Source of the DNA: Cohnella herbarum
GTDB lineage: Bacteria; Bacillota; Bacilli; Paenibacillales; Paenibacillaceae
Length of the DNA: 64,000 nucleotides
Reading direction: 5' to 3'
Assembly (NCBI RefSeq): GCF_012849095.1
Contig: NZ_CP051680.1
Location: 8,284,251-8,348,250 of the forward strand
A model generated the notes under the pieces. It made no database searches. It saw only the letters and a list, made by a program, of their open reading frames with translations, and was not told where the DNA came from. The position numbers and the translations under genes are program-made. The first letter of the stretch is position 1. Every line of letters starts with the position of its first letter. Shown here one piece after another: positions 41,621 through 49,556 of the stretch.

Positions 41621-41884
41621 ATGAAATTGGGAGCGATCTTGACCGCTATGCGTGAACGAGCTGGCTTTAGCCAAGAAGAACTTGCGGCGAAGCTGAACAG
41701 ATCCAGATCATCGGTAACAAAGCTTGAAAACAATAAGCAGACATTAGATGTGACAACGCTTGTCCAGTGGTCAAAAGAGACAAGTTCACAAGAAGTGGTC
41801 GTTGCATTCCTTTGTGGAATGGATGGCATTACGATCATGCAACAATTATTCCAGAACGTTATGCAAGTGACTGTAGGGCTTTAA
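41621..41884 (+). CDS. XRE-family helix-turn-helix regulator
   Basis: 87 residues from ATG 41621 with TTGGAGTG upstream. The HTH is FSQEELAAKLNRSRSSVTKLENNKQ. An open frame runs back to 41522 but is non-coding in character. This is the third HTH gene of the immunity/early region; a palindrome lies just upstream. The C-terminal 30 residues are hydrophobic and may dimerise. Confidence 0.8.
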   Translation: MKLGAILTAMRERAGFSQEELAAKLNRSRSSVTKLENNKQTLDVTTLVQWSKETSSQEVVVAFLCGMDGITIMQQLFQNVMQVTVGL

Positions 41885-41952
41885 TTAATTTATATACAAA
41901 TTGTATCATTTAATGAAAATAATAACAAGTTGTATCGAAAGGGATTGATACT

Positions 41953-42258
41953 GTGTACAGAGGAAACAACACCCAACAAGCGGCAAGTCACATTGAAACG
42001 GCGTTGCAGTACTTGAACGAGGCAAAGAGTTTGTTACTTCGAGCTAAGAATGACCAACGAATTAATTTGTGTTTGAACGTCGGAGCGTTGGAAGAAATTC
42101 ATAACACTTTAATGGACCCAGAGTGTACGCCGGAGATTGCAGAGGGTCATGGCGAGCTAGAATACGTTCCCATGTTTGATGATTGTATATGGGACGGGGA
42201 ACGTATCGAGGAAACCAAAACGTTGTTGTTCCATGAATTCATTGAGAATGGAGGTTGA
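41953..42258 (+). CDS. Phage protein, unknown function
   Basis: 101 residues from GTG 41953 with a weak AAAGGG upstream. The N-terminal half is helical (ASHIETALQYLNEAKSLLL) and the C-terminal half acidic. I do not recognise it. Its end carries the RBS of the next small gene. Confidence 0.65.
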   Translation: MYRGNNTQQAASHIETALQYLNEAKSLLLRAKNDQRINLCLNVGALEEIHNTLMDPECTPEIAEGHGELEYVPMFDDCIWDGERIEETKTLLFHEFIENGG

Positions 42259-42262
42259 GACA

Positions 42263-42430
42263 GTGGAAGCGTTGCGGATGCATTTGTGCAACCTGATAAC
42301 ATCGCGAAACCTACTGAATAGGCTAGATATGGACCCGGAATCGTTTGCACTCGCGCTTTTGTGGTTGGACAAAGAGATCGAAGAGGCACATCGGGACATG
42401 GATGCCTTAATGAGAAGTTCAGCGGCATAA
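42263..42430 (+). CDS. Small phage protein, unknown function
   Basis: 55 residues from GTG 42263, 8 bases after GGAGG. The frame is open further upstream but overlaps the previous gene with no RBS. It is helical and acidic (LLNRLDMDPESFALALLWLDKEIEEAH-type). No family is recognised. Confidence 0.6.
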   Translation: MEALRMHLCNLITSRNLLNRLDMDPESFALALLWLDKEIEEAHRDMDALMRSSAA

Positions 42431-42491
42431 AAAAATAACCCTTCCGCGTGGGGCGGGAGAGTTGTCGTCATTTAAAATCACTTTTTATGAA

Positions 42492-42509
42492 TATACCATA
42501 TTCGGTATA
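42492..42509. promoter_or_regulatory. Inverted repeat upstream of a small gene
   Basis: TATACC-atattc-GGTATA is a 6-6-6 inverted repeat ending 8 bases before the ATG at 42518. It may be an operator; no protein can be assigned. Confidence 0.4.
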
Positions 42510-42517
42510 AAGGGGCA

Positions 42518-42718
42518 ATGACATTGAGATTCCGTTGGAACAAGGAAGGATCAGAGAAAGCGGTAATCTGCATGGCCTACGGCCGCGTAAGAACGAAGCG
42601 AATGGATATCGATGAAGCCTTGCATCATACCATCGCACTCCATGCTCGAAATCCAGAAGCTATTCCTAAAAGAACTTTGGACAGGCTTCGAAAGATTGTT
42701 ATGGCAAAAGCAGGATAA
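42518..42718 (+). CDS. Small phage protein, unknown function
   Basis: 66 residues from ATG 42518 after AAAGGGG. It is basic, with an MAYGRVRTKRMDIDEALHH centre. No domain is recognised. Its end overlaps the RBS of the replication initiator gene. Confidence 0.6.
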   Translation: MTLRFRWNKEGSEKAVICMAYGRVRTKRMDIDEALHHTIALHARNPEAIPKRTLDRLRKIVMAKAG

Positions 42719-42731
42719 AGGAGTTGAGGGG

Positions 42732-43622
42732 ATGCCGGACAGTTACCCCTTTCCGATGTACTCGGGGATATTTGAACCAAAACATTATAAACAGATTGGC
42801 GCGGCCCTATGGTTCTTCTCCTGGTGCATCAACTCTACAACAAAGGAGTGCGAGGAGGAGGACGGAGTAACGTGGGGTTACGTGCACGGCAAGAAGCCCA
42901 TGAAGCTATCCGAACTCGCTGCACCTTTTGGAGTCAACGATAAAACGGTAGGGAGATGGATAGAAACTCTCGAAGAGCACGGCTATATTCGTACAACAAG
43001 AGCACCTTACGGGCTAATTGTTGCAGTACGAAATAGCAAAAAGAGAACAGACAAAAATGTCCGATCTGATGATATAGAACAGACAAATATGTCCGATCTC
43101 TCAATGCCAGAACAGACAAAAATGTCCGATCACGGAGTTATTTTACCGGAGAGAACGGACAGTAATGTCCTATCTAATAAAGACTTAGATCTTACTATTA
43201 CTACCTCTATTAATAAGTCACCGATCATTCAACTGATCGAATCATATTGCAATCTTCATAACAAAATTGAATTTCATTTGAAAGACAAGGAACGAACCCT
43301 CATGTTCAAAATGATCGGAGATGGTATACCCGTTTCACTGATCATCGAAACCATGCAGGCGGTGTATAGGGAGCGTAGCGTTGAAACGAATATTACGTCA
43401 TTTCTGTACTACAAAAGCGTTATTTATCAAGCTTGGGAAACGGTAAAAGCCATTACCGAGGGAGTGCCAATCTCTCCGGTCGCCCTTGGTGAAGATTCCA
43501 TAACTAACAGGGTGCCAGCCCCTGTAGTCGCCCTTGGCTCGCCGCGAAGAACCAGACCACAACAAGAACTTGACGATTTACGGAGAAAGCGAGAGGAGGC
43601 ACGACAACTTGAACAGGGTTGA
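42732..43622 (+). CDS. Phage replication initiator / replisome organiser
   Basis: 296 residues from ATG 42732, 8 bases after AAAGGAG. The N-terminal third is a winged-helix domain (MKLSELAAPFGVNDKTVGRWIETLEEHGYIRT). The middle is low complexity, with three to four repeats of the type T-x-x-N/K-M-S-D, probably flexible and possibly the DNA-origin region. The C-terminal part is a DnaD-like helical stretch. It precedes the helicase loader and helicase genes, the standard order for initiator, loader and helicase. The call rests on context plus the wHTH. Confidence 0.7.
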   Translation: MPDSYPFPMYSGIFEPKHYKQIGAALWFFSWCINSTTKECEEEDGVTWGYVHGKKPMKLSELAAPFGVNDKTVGRWIETLEEHGYIRTTRAPYGLIVAVRNSKKRTDKNVRSDDIEQTNMSDLSMPEQTKMSDHGVILPERTDSNVLSNKDLDLTITTSINKSPIIQLIESYCNLHNKIEFHLKDKERTLMFKMIGDGIPVSLIIETMQAVYRERSVETNITSFLYYKSVIYQAWETVKAITEGVPISPVALGEDSITNRVPAPVVALGSPRRTRPQQELDDLRRKREEARQLEQG

Positions 43623-43956
43623 GGTTATCGACTTACTCATGGAGATCAAAGAGGAATACCCATTCTTCGACGTTAGCGACGAAAATATCGAACGTCATTT
43701 TAGATACCTTAAGGATTTTCCCTTCGAAGCAGCGATGCGAAACGTGGAGCAATACATCAAAACTGACAGCAAGAAGCATCCGGGTATCGCAGACATTCGC
43801 GGCCGTCTCGGTGATCAGTTAGATAGTCAAAGGAGCAAAGAAGAAACAGCGAATTACTTCGCCCAACTGGAAGCATCGAGGCTTTGTAACTCTCCTCCTC
43901 CAACCGGCTACTGGGAACATATGCGAACGTTGATACGAGGTGAATCGGTTGAGTGA
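43609..43956 (+). CDS. G39P-like helicase loader/inhibitor
   Basis: 115 residues from TTG 43609, 9 bases after AGGAGG. The pattern VIDLLMEIKEEYPFFDV, the FRYLKDFPFEAAMRNVEQYI helix and HPGIADIRGR fit the SPP1 G39P-type loader family. Such proteins bind the replicative helicase and deliver it to the initiator-bound origin. It overlaps the helicase gene that follows. Confidence 0.7.
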   Translation: MNRVEVIDLLMEIKEEYPFFDVSDENIERHFRYLKDFPFEAAMRNVEQYIKTDSKKHPGIADIRGRLGDQLDSQRSKEETANYFAQLEASRLCNSPPPTGYWEHMRTLIRGESVE

Positions 43957-45388
43957 GATGAACGACATGAATAACTGGATGGATATGCAACCACCTGTTG
44001 ATATTGAAGCAGAGCAAGCCGTTTTAGGAGCCATCCTCCTCGAAGCAGAGGCCATTGAAACAACTCGCGAGAAATTACAAGGTGGAGAGTTCTCGGAGAT
44101 GGCTCATAAAAAAATCTATCGTGCTATGATCGCAATCGTCGATTCGGGTGAACCGCTCGACGTTCGTTCGCTCACGGCTAAGTTGGAGGATAGCAAGGAG
44201 ATCGACAAGGTCGGCGGTGTTATGTATCTAGCACGACTGGCTGATTCAACACCAACTGCTGCGAACGTCGGATGGTATGCCGATCGGGTGGCAGACATGT
44301 TCCTTAGGCGGGAAACCTACGAGACTATGACTGAGCTATGGCGTCAGGCCATGAAGCAAACCGACACGAACGCGTTCCTTGCAACGGCGGAAATGGCAAT
44401 GAGCAAGATTTCCGACAGGGCAGCTCCGCGGCAGGAATTCAAGCTTATGAAAGACATTTTGCAAGAAGTGATGGAGCAAACAGAAATCAGATACGCCAAC
44501 CGACATAGTTATCGCGGTGTCACTGGCATATCTTCCGGGTACGTCGACTTAGACAATATGACATCCGGGTTTCAAAAAGGCGACTTGATAATCGTTGCTG
44601 CTCGTCCGTCCGTAGGGAAAACAGCGTTTGCTTTGAACATCGCTCAAAATGCAGCGAAACATATCATTATTGACGAAGAAACAATCATTCTTGGAAGATC
44701 AATAGCTATTTTCAGCCTCGAAATGTCTGCTAGCCAGCTAGTAACACGCATGGTCAGTGCGGAAGGAAACATAGACGCAAGCAGAATGCGTACAGGGTTT
44801 TTGGAGGGAGAAGACTGGGAAAAGTTGTCGATGTCAATTGGGAAATTGCACGATGCACAAATTTATATCGACGATACCCCGGGCATCACAGTCAATGAGA
44901 TTCGCTCCAAATGCCGGCGACTAAAGAAGGATAAAGGGCTCGATATGATCTTAATTGATTACCTCCAGCTCATACAGGGCAGCGGCCGCCGCGGGGCGAA
45001 CCGTCAGGAAGAGGTATCGCAGATATCCCGGACATTAAAGCAGATTGCACGCGAGTTGGAAGTACCGGTTATCGCACTCTCCCAACTCTCCCGAGGAGTG
45101 GAGCAACGCCAGGACAAACGTCCAATGATGTCCGACCTAAGGGAATCAGGGGCGATAGAGCAGGACGCGGATATCGTTGCATTCCTATACCGAGATGACT
45201 ATTACGATAAGGAATCCGAGAAAAAGAACATTATCGAGATTATCATCGCCAAGCAGAGGAACGGACCAGTCGGAACAGTCGAACTCGTTTTCTTTAAGCA
45301 GTTCAATAAGTTCGTAAGTCTAGATCGTTCCCATTCCTCATCATTTGCACCATTGAAACCACCCAGGACTGATGATGAGACGGATTAA
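43949..45388 (+). CDS. dnaB: Replicative DNA helicase DnaB (phage)
   Basis: 479 residues from TTG 43949, 5 bases after GAGGTGA; GTG 43940 and ATG 43958 are alternatives. The N-terminal DnaB domain reads DIEAEQAVLGAILLE. The RecA-like core has Walker A ARPSVGKTAF, Walker B MILIDYLQLI and the arginine-rich SQLSRGVEQR loop. It unwinds phage DNA at the fork as a hexamer. It is full length, so the phage brings its own helicase together with a loader. Confidence 0.95.
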   Translation: MSEMNDMNNWMDMQPPVDIEAEQAVLGAILLEAEAIETTREKLQGGEFSEMAHKKIYRAMIAIVDSGEPLDVRSLTAKLEDSKEIDKVGGVMYLARLADSTPTAANVGWYADRVADMFLRRETYETMTELWRQAMKQTDTNAFLATAEMAMSKISDRAAPRQEFKLMKDILQEVMEQTEIRYANRHSYRGVTGISSGYVDLDNMTSGFQKGDLIIVAARPSVGKTAFALNIAQNAAKHIIIDEETIILGRSIAIFSLEMSASQLVTRMVSAEGNIDASRMRTGFLEGEDWEKLSMSIGKLHDAQIYIDDTPGITVNEIRSKCRRLKKDKGLDMILIDYLQLIQGSGRRGANRQEEVSQISRTLKQIARELEVPVIALSQLSRGVEQRQDKRPMMSDLRESGAIEQDADIVAFLYRDDYYDKESEKKNIIEIIIAKQRNGPVGTVELVFFKQFNKFVSLDRSHSSSFAPLKPPRTDDETD

Positions 45389-45410
45389 TTCATGATTGGA
45401 GGTGTGTTGG

Positions 45411-45620
45411 ATGAATGCAGGAGAAGATAGCTGGTTTTCGACTTTCGAACTTCCACCAAAAACGGCAGAGTTGGTCAAAGTGGATAAAGAAAAGAAGCAC
45501 ATTGTCGTGATGGATAAACAATCGAACGGAAACTACATCTTGAGATATCGTGGGTTTACAGATGCTGAGAAGGCAGACAAGAAGCGACAAGAAAAAATGG
45601 CGAAGAACATCGTCAGTTAA
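45411..45620 (+). CDS. Small phage protein, unknown function
   Basis: 69 residues from ATG 45411, 6 bases after GGAGGTG. It is lysine-rich with a beta-type centre (KKHIVVMDKQSNGNYILRYRGF). No family is recognised. Confidence 0.65.
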   Translation: MNAGEDSWFSTFELPPKTAELVKVDKEKKHIVVMDKQSNGNYILRYRGFTDAEKADKKRQEKMAKNIVS

Positions 45621-45646
45621 CGTTTCCTGAGAGGAAGGATAGAAAG

Positions 45647-45880
45647 ATGGTCCACAACCTTAAAACGTTGCCAAAACACTTCCGGGACGTTAAGAGCGGA
45701 GTAAAGACGTTTGAAGTCCGAAAGAACGATTGAAACTATCAAGTCGGCGACACGCTCAACCTGCAAGAATGGAGCCCAGAAGACGGATATACAAGCAAAG
45801 AGATCGAACACGATGTGATGTACATCCTAGACGATCCGGAATACTGCAAAGAGGGATACGTGATTCTAGGCTTCGCCTAA
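45647..45880 (+). pseudogene. DUF3850 (ASCH-like) protein with in-frame TGA
   Basis: An ATG at 45647 after GGAAGGATAG opens a frame reading LKTLPKHFRDVKSGVKTFEVRKND, then TGA at 45731-45733. The same frame continues NYQVGDTLNLQEWSPEDGY...GYVILGF to TAA 45878-45880. Both halves are the DUF3850 pattern, where FEVRKNDR-NYQVGD is expected, so a CGA Arg codon has become TGA. DUF3850 proteins are ASCH-like, RNA-related, and common in Bacillales phages. It is either an inactivated gene or, less likely, a readthrough site. Confidence 0.8.
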
Positions 45881-45955
45881 CTAACCCTACGCCCGACAAC
45901 ATAATCCCAAGCCGTATCAGGTTTACCCAATACCCTAAAGGAGAGATATAGATAG

Positions 45956-46366
45956 ATGACAACAGTTAAGATAATCGACCCTACACATGTGTTATTTGGA
46001 CAAGAGTTAAATGGAGGCTGCGTCTATTTTGACGTTTATCATCAAGGAAGCGGCGGCCCCGACTTATTCCAGATTGAAACACCGGCAGGGAAGCAGACAA
46101 TCCTTTCAACGAAGATCGATACAGAGCACTATTGGGAACAACGTCGCCAAAAGGAAATTCACAGAATCGGTGCAAACGTCGGTGACACCGTAATAATTAT
46201 TCGCGGTGGTTCTGGTTCATCCAAAGCTAACTTTGATTGGAAAGCACCTCACGTCATTACAAAGATTGATAGTAGCGGCAACGTTGAATGGGATAACGGG
46301 GCGGCCAAGGGATTCCGACCAGACGTCGAAGTCATTAGCAGAGCGGAGGCACATTCCCATGAGTGA
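45956..46366 (+). CDS. Phage protein, unknown function
   Basis: 136 residues from ATG 45956 after AAAGGAGAG. It is mixed alpha/beta with a Gly-rich IIIRGGSGSSKANF segment. No family is recognised. Its end overlaps the next gene by 8 bases. Confidence 0.65.
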   Translation: MTTVKIIDPTHVLFGQELNGGCVYFDVYHQGSGGPDLFQIETPAGKQTILSTKIDTEHYWEQRRQKEIHRIGANVGDTVIIIRGGSGSSKANFDWKAPHVITKIDSSGNVEWDNGAAKGFRPDVEVISRAEAHSHE

Positions 46367-47018
46367 GATAAGCAAACATAGGTTGATAGACGGAGATAAG
46401 TTAAAGGATCAAATTAAAGCGCGATTGAGCAAGGTTCCCGGTTATAGAGGTGAAGCAACAGAATTGTCCGATCCATTTCACCGAGGGAAAGCGACAAGTT
46501 ATGAAAATGTGCTGCGGGATATATATTACCTCCCATCCGATCAGGGAGAAGCTACAAGGATGCGGGAGGCGTTGGAGAGAATCAAAAAGATTGCAACTGA
46601 TGATCAACAAGCCAAGCTTCCTAACCCACTATGGGCGAATCTCATTATAGCCATAACGGATCAAGCCCTCTCCTTTCATACAGAGGAACAGCAAAAAGAA
46701 TCACCTGAAACAATGAGTTTCACAGAGTGGTGCAGGGTCATGGAAGCGGAAGATGGGGAGTTTCACGGAATTCCTCTTATTTTCAAGTGGTCGATGTATG
46801 GCGAGTATCTTGAACGCATCGGCATTCATGCAGGCAATACAGGGATACAGAAAGCGCGGAGCATTGACGAATGGCATGAGGATTACGGAGATGTTCTTTG
46901 GTGGGCGTTTCCGATTGAAGAGCCGCCGTATGTCGGATCACCACTTGATAATGACTGGCCGGGATACCATACGCACTGGACAGGCATTACCATCCCAGGA
47001 ATCACAGAGGAGAGATAG
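46359..47018 (+). CDS. Phage protein, unknown function
   Basis: 219 residues from ATG 46359, 10 bases after GCGGAGG. It starts SEISKHRLIDGDKLKD and has an acidic, Trp-rich C-terminal half (WHEDYGDVLWWAFPIEEPPYVG). The ID(G)DKL opening is common in small phage proteins of unknown role. No catalytic motif is recognised. Confidence 0.65.
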   Translation: MSEISKHRLIDGDKLKDQIKARLSKVPGYRGEATELSDPFHRGKATSYENVLRDIYYLPSDQGEATRMREALERIKKIATDDQQAKLPNPLWANLIIAITDQALSFHTEEQQKESPETMSFTEWCRVMEAEDGEFHGIPLIFKWSMYGEYLERIGIHAGNTGIQKARSIDEWHEDYGDVLWWAFPIEEPPYVGSPLDNDWPGYHTHWTGITIPGITEER

Positions 47019-47067
47019 AGCCGATCTATCTGGCGGAGTAGACACATTATGCGAAGGAGTGTTGACA

Positions 47068-47154
47068 ATGTTGGATATCTGCAAAGGTTGCTTAGACGCC
47101 GAGATCGTGGACGATCAGGGCTATTGCCAGAGTTGCGCTGACGATCATAAGTAG
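47068..47154 (+). CDS. 28-residue CxxC/CxxC mini-protein, copy 1
   Basis: ATG 8 bases after GAAGGAG. The product has CKGC at residues 5-8 and CQSC at 20-23, joined by an acidic spacer with DDQG, and ends ADDHK. The two CxxC knuckles 11 residues apart could bind one zinc as a minimal ribbon. I do not recognise a family. Identical copies follow at 47195, 47322 and 47449. Confidence 0.65.
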   Translation: MLDICKGCLDAEIVDDQGYCQSCADDHK

Positions 47155-47194
47155 CGACTGTGAATATGACACATTATGCGAAGGAGTGTTGACA

Positions 47195-47281
47195 ATGTTG
47201 GATATCTGCAAAGGTTGCTTAGACGCCGAGATCGTGGACGATCAGGGCTATTGCCAGAGTTGCGCTGACGATCATAAGTAG
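47195..47281 (+). CDS. 28-residue CxxC/CxxC mini-protein, copy 2
   Basis: Identical in sequence and RBS to copy 1, 127 bases downstream. Confidence 0.62.
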   Translation: MLDICKGCLDAEIVDDQGYCQSCADDHK

Positions 47282-47321
47282 CGACTGTGAATATGACACA
47301 TTATGCGAAGGAGTGTTGACA

Positions 47322-47408
47322 ATGTTGGATATCTGCAAAGGTTGCTTAGACGCCGAGATCGTGGACGATCAGGGCTATTGCCAGAGTTGCGCTGACGATC
47401 ATAAGTAG
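47322..47408 (+). CDS. 28-residue CxxC/CxxC mini-protein, copy 3
   Basis: Identical in sequence and RBS to copy 1, 254 bases downstream of it. Confidence 0.62.
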   Translation: MLDICKGCLDAEIVDDQGYCQSCADDHK

Positions 47409-47448
47409 CGACTGTGAATATGACACATTATGCGAAGGAGTGTTGACA

Positions 47449-47535
47449 ATGTTGGATATCTGCAAAGGTTGCTTAGACGCCGAGATCGTGGACGATCAGG
47501 GCTATTGCCAGAGTTGCGCTGACGATCATAAGTAG
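47449..47535 (+). CDS. 28-residue CxxC/CxxC mini-protein, copy 4
   Basis: Identical in sequence and RBS to copy 1, 381 bases downstream of it. It is followed by the partial fifth repeat and a zinc-ribbon gene. Confidence 0.62.
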   Translation: MLDICKGCLDAEIVDDQGYCQSCADDHK

Positions 47536-47579
47536 CGACTGTGAATATGACACATTATGCGAAGCAGGGAGGGGAAGAA

Positions 47580-47825
47580 GTGGAGTACGAAAAACCGAAG
47601 TGTGAATGCGGCACGGATTTAGTTGTAAGGATGGATAAAATTGCAGAGTTTGAGTTTGCGATCAAGAAGGACGGACGGATATCAAAGAAAGGAAAGAGGG
47701 TTACGGCATTTTCACAGAGTAATTGGGGTAGCTTACATTGCAATAAATGCGGAAACATTTACGAATTTAATTACGACCTTATTGGACAAGAATCATTTAA
47801 GTTCAAGCGCGAAGAGCAACTTTAA
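47580..47825 (+). CDS. Small zinc-ribbon phage protein
   Basis: 81 residues from GTG 47580 with GGGAGGGGAAG upstream. KCECGTDL near the start and HCNKCGNIYEF near the end supply four Cys for a zinc ribbon. Function is unknown. It directly follows the repeated CxxC mini-genes, so this stretch is rich in small zinc-binding proteins. Confidence 0.65.
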   Translation: MEYEKPKCECGTDLVVRMDKIAEFEFAIKKDGRISKKGKRVTAFSQSNWGSLHCNKCGNIYEFNYDLIGQESFKFKREEQL

Positions 47826-47860
47826 TACACATATCGAAGATAAAGCGAAGGAGATAGGAA

Positions 47861-48160
47861 ATGACCAATAAAGGAGCGATAGCGATGAACAATCAGTTTA
47901 CGTTGTGGTATGAGCCCAGTAAGGCAAACGAGGTGCGGGGAGTAGTAAGGGAGAATGTAAAGCGGAAATACGGCTTCTCCGAAAGTGAGTTCGTATCGAT
48001 CGGTGGAGGATTCAAGTTCCTTTTCGATGATGAGACCAACGGCGAGATCGCCATCACGTTCGAAGAAGACAAGAATGGATTCCGGGTAACGGTAGCCGGC
48101 ACATGGTCATATGAGGTTATCGATGTTTATCACAATACGCTTCCGTTTTCTGCGGATTAG
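47861..48160 (+). CDS. Phage protein, unknown function
   Basis: 99 residues from ATG 47861 after GCGAAGGAG; ATG 47885 has its own RBS (AAAGGAG) and is an equally good start (91 residues, MNNQFTLWYEP). The pattern is beta-rich (SIGGGFKFLFDDETNGEIAITFEEDK-type). No family is recognised. Confidence 0.65.
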   Translation: MTNKGAIAMNNQFTLWYEPSKANEVRGVVRENVKRKYGFSESEFVSIGGGFKFLFDDETNGEIAITFEEDKNGFRVTVAGTWSYEVIDVYHNTLPFSAD

Positions 48161-48170
48161 GAGGTATCCC

Positions 48171-48332
48171 ATGACCCAACCTAATGAGCAGTACGAATTC
48201 ATTTGTCATCATTGCAAGAAGGTAATAGATGCATTATCGCGGGAGATTTACCAAAAAGCATATGAGGGACATAATCGTTGCTTATCCTGTAGAACGTCTC
48301 ATCCTAAACCTAATGAGCAGTTGAAAGATTAA
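48171..48332 (+). CDS. Small zinc-finger phage protein
   Basis: 53 residues from ATG 48171 after AGGAGG. FICHHCKKV and RCLSCRTSH give two CxxC pairs. It starts and ends with similar P-N-E-Q segments. Function unknown. Confidence 0.62.
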   Translation: MTQPNEQYEFICHHCKKVIDALSREIYQKAYEGHNRCLSCRTSHPKPNEQLKD

Positions 48333-48381
48333 ACACAACAAATTAGTCATCAATGATAAGGAGGGAAGGTCATTAACTAAA

Positions 48382-48717
48382 ATGAAAACCTATGTGGTTG
48401 AACTTATTCCAAGGCCGGATTTAAAATACGATTCTAACAAGTGGGCAACACTTTTAGTTCTCGCATATGAGAAGAATGAGGAGCTGTACGGAGTCTTAAA
48501 GGGAATTCGTTCAGGCGGTACGAGGTTGAGGGTAGGTAAAGCTACTAATGGCGTAAAGCGTTGGATTCTAAAACCTGACATCGATCCATCAGGAAAAATC
48601 GCGTGGGCTTCGAAGTCAGAATACGAAGAAGCTCGGGACAAATACCTTATGCCTCATATGGAGGAAATAATCATGTTACTTAAGAAATTAGAAGATCGTT
48701 TTCCGCCTTCATGGTAG
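48382..48717 (+). CDS. Phage protein, unknown function
   Basis: 111 residues from ATG 48382. It has a mixed fold with KTYVVELIPRPDL at the start and a helical, acidic end. The upstream GGAGGGAAGG is rather far away (over 15 bases). Its end overlaps the next gene by 7 bases. No family is recognised. Confidence 0.6.
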   Translation: MKTYVVELIPRPDLKYDSNKWATLLVLAYEKNEELYGVLKGIRSGGTRLRVGKATNGVKRWILKPDIDPSGKIAWASKSEYEEARDKYLMPHMEEIIMLLKKLEDRFPPSW

Positions 48718-48947
48718 ATCGGAACAACCCGCCATCTTGGGGAGATTGGGGAGGAATCAATATCAACATTAACCTAAACCAACGACTAATCGCAATTGAA
48801 AACGGTGAACAACCCTATGAAATCGATGGTTACAAGTTACTAGAACCGGATGGAATCGTACTTTTTAAGGGTCAAGGAACATTAACCCTCGCTAGATCAG
48901 ATGTGTCGATAGTGCAAATTGGGGAGAAGGAAGAGGGAGACAGGTAA
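48711..48947 (+). CDS. Phage protein, unknown function
   Basis: 78 residues from ATG 48711, overlapping the end of the preceding gene. It contains an alternating N-I-N-I-N-L-N stretch. No family is recognised. A terminator-like hairpin follows. Confidence 0.55.
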   Translation: MVDRNNPPSWGDWGGINININLNQRLIAIENGEQPYEIDGYKLLEPDGIVLFKGQGTLTLARSDVSIVQIGEKEEGDR

Positions 48948-48952
48948 AGAAA

Positions 48953-48990
48953 AACCCCCGATCCTAGCTGGGGAGCCGGTCGGGGGATAC
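48953..48990 (+). terminator. Hairpin between early and late-control genes
   Basis: CCCCCGA (48955-48961) pairs with TCGGGGG (48980-48986), extended by CC/GG; an A-run precedes and no T-run follows. It may end the early transcript or, on the minus strand, act as a terminator (TTTTT follows there). Confidence 0.5.
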
Positions 48991-49037
48991 GAACATACGC
49001 ACCCTTATTATACTACATGAGGCGGGGTGCCGGGTAC

Positions 49038-49415
49038 ATGATAATAATTAGCGAATATAAAGATTTGCTCGGAGAACTTGAAACACTAGAATGGATGCTG
49101 GACAACGTAAATCGTCAGTTCATGCAAAATAGGGCAGATATGCATGGACACAAAATTCCATTTATCAAAACAATTGCACGCCAAGATAATTTAGTAGAAA
49201 GAGTGCGGGAGTTAGAACGGGAAATTGGAGAAAAGAAAACGCTAATCCGGCGCATTGAAGAGAAGTTTAAGAATTTCACTGGGCTATCTTATGTCGTATT
49301 CTATAAGCGGGATATAGAGAATAAAAGCCTGCAAATAATTGCAGACGAGCTCGGATATTCATACGATCACATCAAAAGAATAAGTAGAAAAACATCCATG
49401 AAGTCTGAAAAATAA
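49038..49415 (+). CDS. Sigma-70-region-4-like late regulator
   Basis: 125 residues from ATG 49038 (an upstream ATG at 49017 lacks an RBS). A coiled-coil-like N-terminal region leads to YVVFYKRDIENKSLQIIADE and a recognition-helix-like SYDHIKRISRK, the pattern of sigma region 4 / ArpU-like phage regulators. Such proteins switch on the late (packaging and structural) genes. Its position, just before the packaging module, fits. The call is by pattern and context. Confidence 0.65.
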   Translation: MIIISEYKDLLGELETLEWMLDNVNRQFMQNRADMHGHKIPFIKTIARQDNLVERVRELEREIGEKKTLIRRIEEKFKNFTGLSYVVFYKRDIENKSLQIIADELGYSYDHIKRISRKTSMKSEK

Positions 49416-49493
49416 CCACGATGCCACTTTTATGCCACCACGGGGTTGCAAATTAATGTTATTCTCATAGCATCGAAACATATGATAGTAAGC

Positions 49494-49530
49494 GAAAGAG
49501 GTTGTCCGATTATGGGCGGCCTCTTTTGTA
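49494..49530 (+). terminator. Rho-independent terminator
   Basis: AAAGAGGTTGTCC pairs with GGGCGGCCTCTTTT (with G-U pairs) around a GATTAT loop, ending in TTTTGTATTT. Confidence 0.7.
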
Positions 49531-49556
49531 TTTCATTCCAAAATGGGGTGGTGGTT

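Larger units (their letters stand above)
47041..47564 (+). repeat. Four identical 127-bp tandem repeats, each with a mini-gene
   Basis: The unit starts GACACATTATGCGAAG and repeats at an exact 127-bp period (mini-gene ATGs at 47068, 47195, 47322 and 47449), with a 16-base partial fifth unit at 47549-47564. I see no base difference among the four units. Each carries its own RBS (GAAGGAG) and a complete 28-codon gene. Confidence 0.92.

Noticed and set aside
46753..47154. A 133-codon plus-strand frame overlapping the 219-residue gene and repeat copy 1
   Set aside because: It has no RBS, mostly overlaps another gene in a different frame, and merely runs into the first mini-gene, whose own start and RBS are better.
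47041..47564. CRISPR array
   Set aside because: The repeats are 127 bp, contiguous and identical with no unique spacers, and no cas genes are nearby.
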